Origin: Mucor racemosus | Taxonomy: Eukaryota; Mucoromycota; Mucoromycetes; Mucorales; Mucoraceae | NCBI GenBank assembly: GCA_027405735.1 | Contig: JAPEHQ010000018.1 | Location: 1,054,001 to 1,118,000 of the forward strand | Length of the DNA stretch: 64,000 nt | Reading direction: 5' to 3' | Shown: positions 63,938 to 64,000 of the stretch, piece by piece | Numbering within the stretch: the first letter of the stretch is position 1 | Layout of the letters: each line of letters opens with the position of its first letter | Notes under the pieces: model-generated | Told to the model about the DNA's origin: nothing | What the model saw: the letters and a program-made list of their open reading frames with translations, nothing else | Database searches by the model: none | Made by a program: the position numbers and the translations under genes

Positions 63938-64000
63938 ATCGTTCAATATAACTGATTATTAATGGATCAGAGAAAATACAATGGTAAAACACTGATACCC
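63938..64000 (+). repeat. RepA copy D (continues beyond the window)
   Basis: The last 63 bases (ATCGTTCAATAT...TCAGAGAAAATACAATGGTA, ending ACTGATACCC) match 38566-38623 of RepA copy C in the same orientation. The upstream flank does not match, so this copy starts internally or is 5'-truncated. Confidence 0.75.

Noticed and set aside
1..64000. CRISPR arrays, operons, riboswitches, rRNA or prokaryotic elements
   Set aside because: None of the required repeat-spacer patterns, gene overlaps or conserved RNA cores was seen. Spliceosomal introns show the DNA is eukaryotic.

Overview
The window is a 64 kb piece of an AT-rich fungal chromosome, most likely from a Mucoromycota species (Mucorales or a close relative). 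The reasons are short introns (about 40-105 bp) with GTAAGT-like donors and CTAAT-like branch sites, long A/T-rich intergenic DNA, a divergent F-box/LRR-type protein, poly-Q and poly-N tracts, a GH134-type secreted mannanase, and genes of clearly fungal type. No bacterial, organellar or rRNA features were seen. The species cannot be named from the sequence alone.

Layout. 0-7 kb: the 3'-truncated ARV1 lipid-homeostasis gene, an F-box protein and a hexose transporter, all on the minus strand. 7-24 kb: gene-poor and repeat-dominated. It holds a 68-bp micro-MITE, repeat family RepA, a tRNA-related SINE candidate, a 1.2-kb foldback element, and an apparently intact 5.8-kb LINE that landed inside a copy of family RepB and is flanked by a perfect 15-bp target duplication. 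24-29 kb: an EEP-superfamily hydrolase and a membrane-anchored lipase diverge from one promoter region, followed by GNA1 (UDP-GlcNAc and chitin precursor synthesis). 29-45 kb: again repeat-dominated. It holds IS630/Tc1-type transposase remnants, RepA and RepB copies, two solo LTRs nested in them, a pogo-like MITE, and a 1.64-kb Tc1-type transposon with 212-bp inverted repeats whose transposase carries two stop codons. A single secreted GH134 mannanase gene sits between these repeats. 45-62.5 kb: gene-dense. In order: MVP1/SNX8-type sorting nexin, Sec2/Rabin8-type Rab exchange factor, a large unidentified low-complexity protein, EHD-type membrane-remodelling ATPase, YIPF6/Yip4, TRAPPC6/Trs33, and an Mds3/Pmd1/Ral2-like Kelch-BTB protein. 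Five of these seven act in membrane trafficking. The right edge enters another RepA copy.

The most unusual observation is RepA. At least four dispersed, degenerate copies carry what reads as the last WD40 exons of a dynein intermediate chain gene, with introns still visible, inside a repeat of at least 2.3 kb. RepB (about 1.1 kb, four copies, both orientations) is unclassified. The two solo LTRs share TGTAAT/ATTACA ends and each has a 5-bp target duplication. Each is confirmed by an empty site in another copy of the same repeat.

Exon coordinates were derived by hand from splice consensus, reading frame and family conservation and may be off by a base or two. The start of lipase exon 2 near 26718 is the least certain. 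Family assignments come from motif recognition, not from searches.
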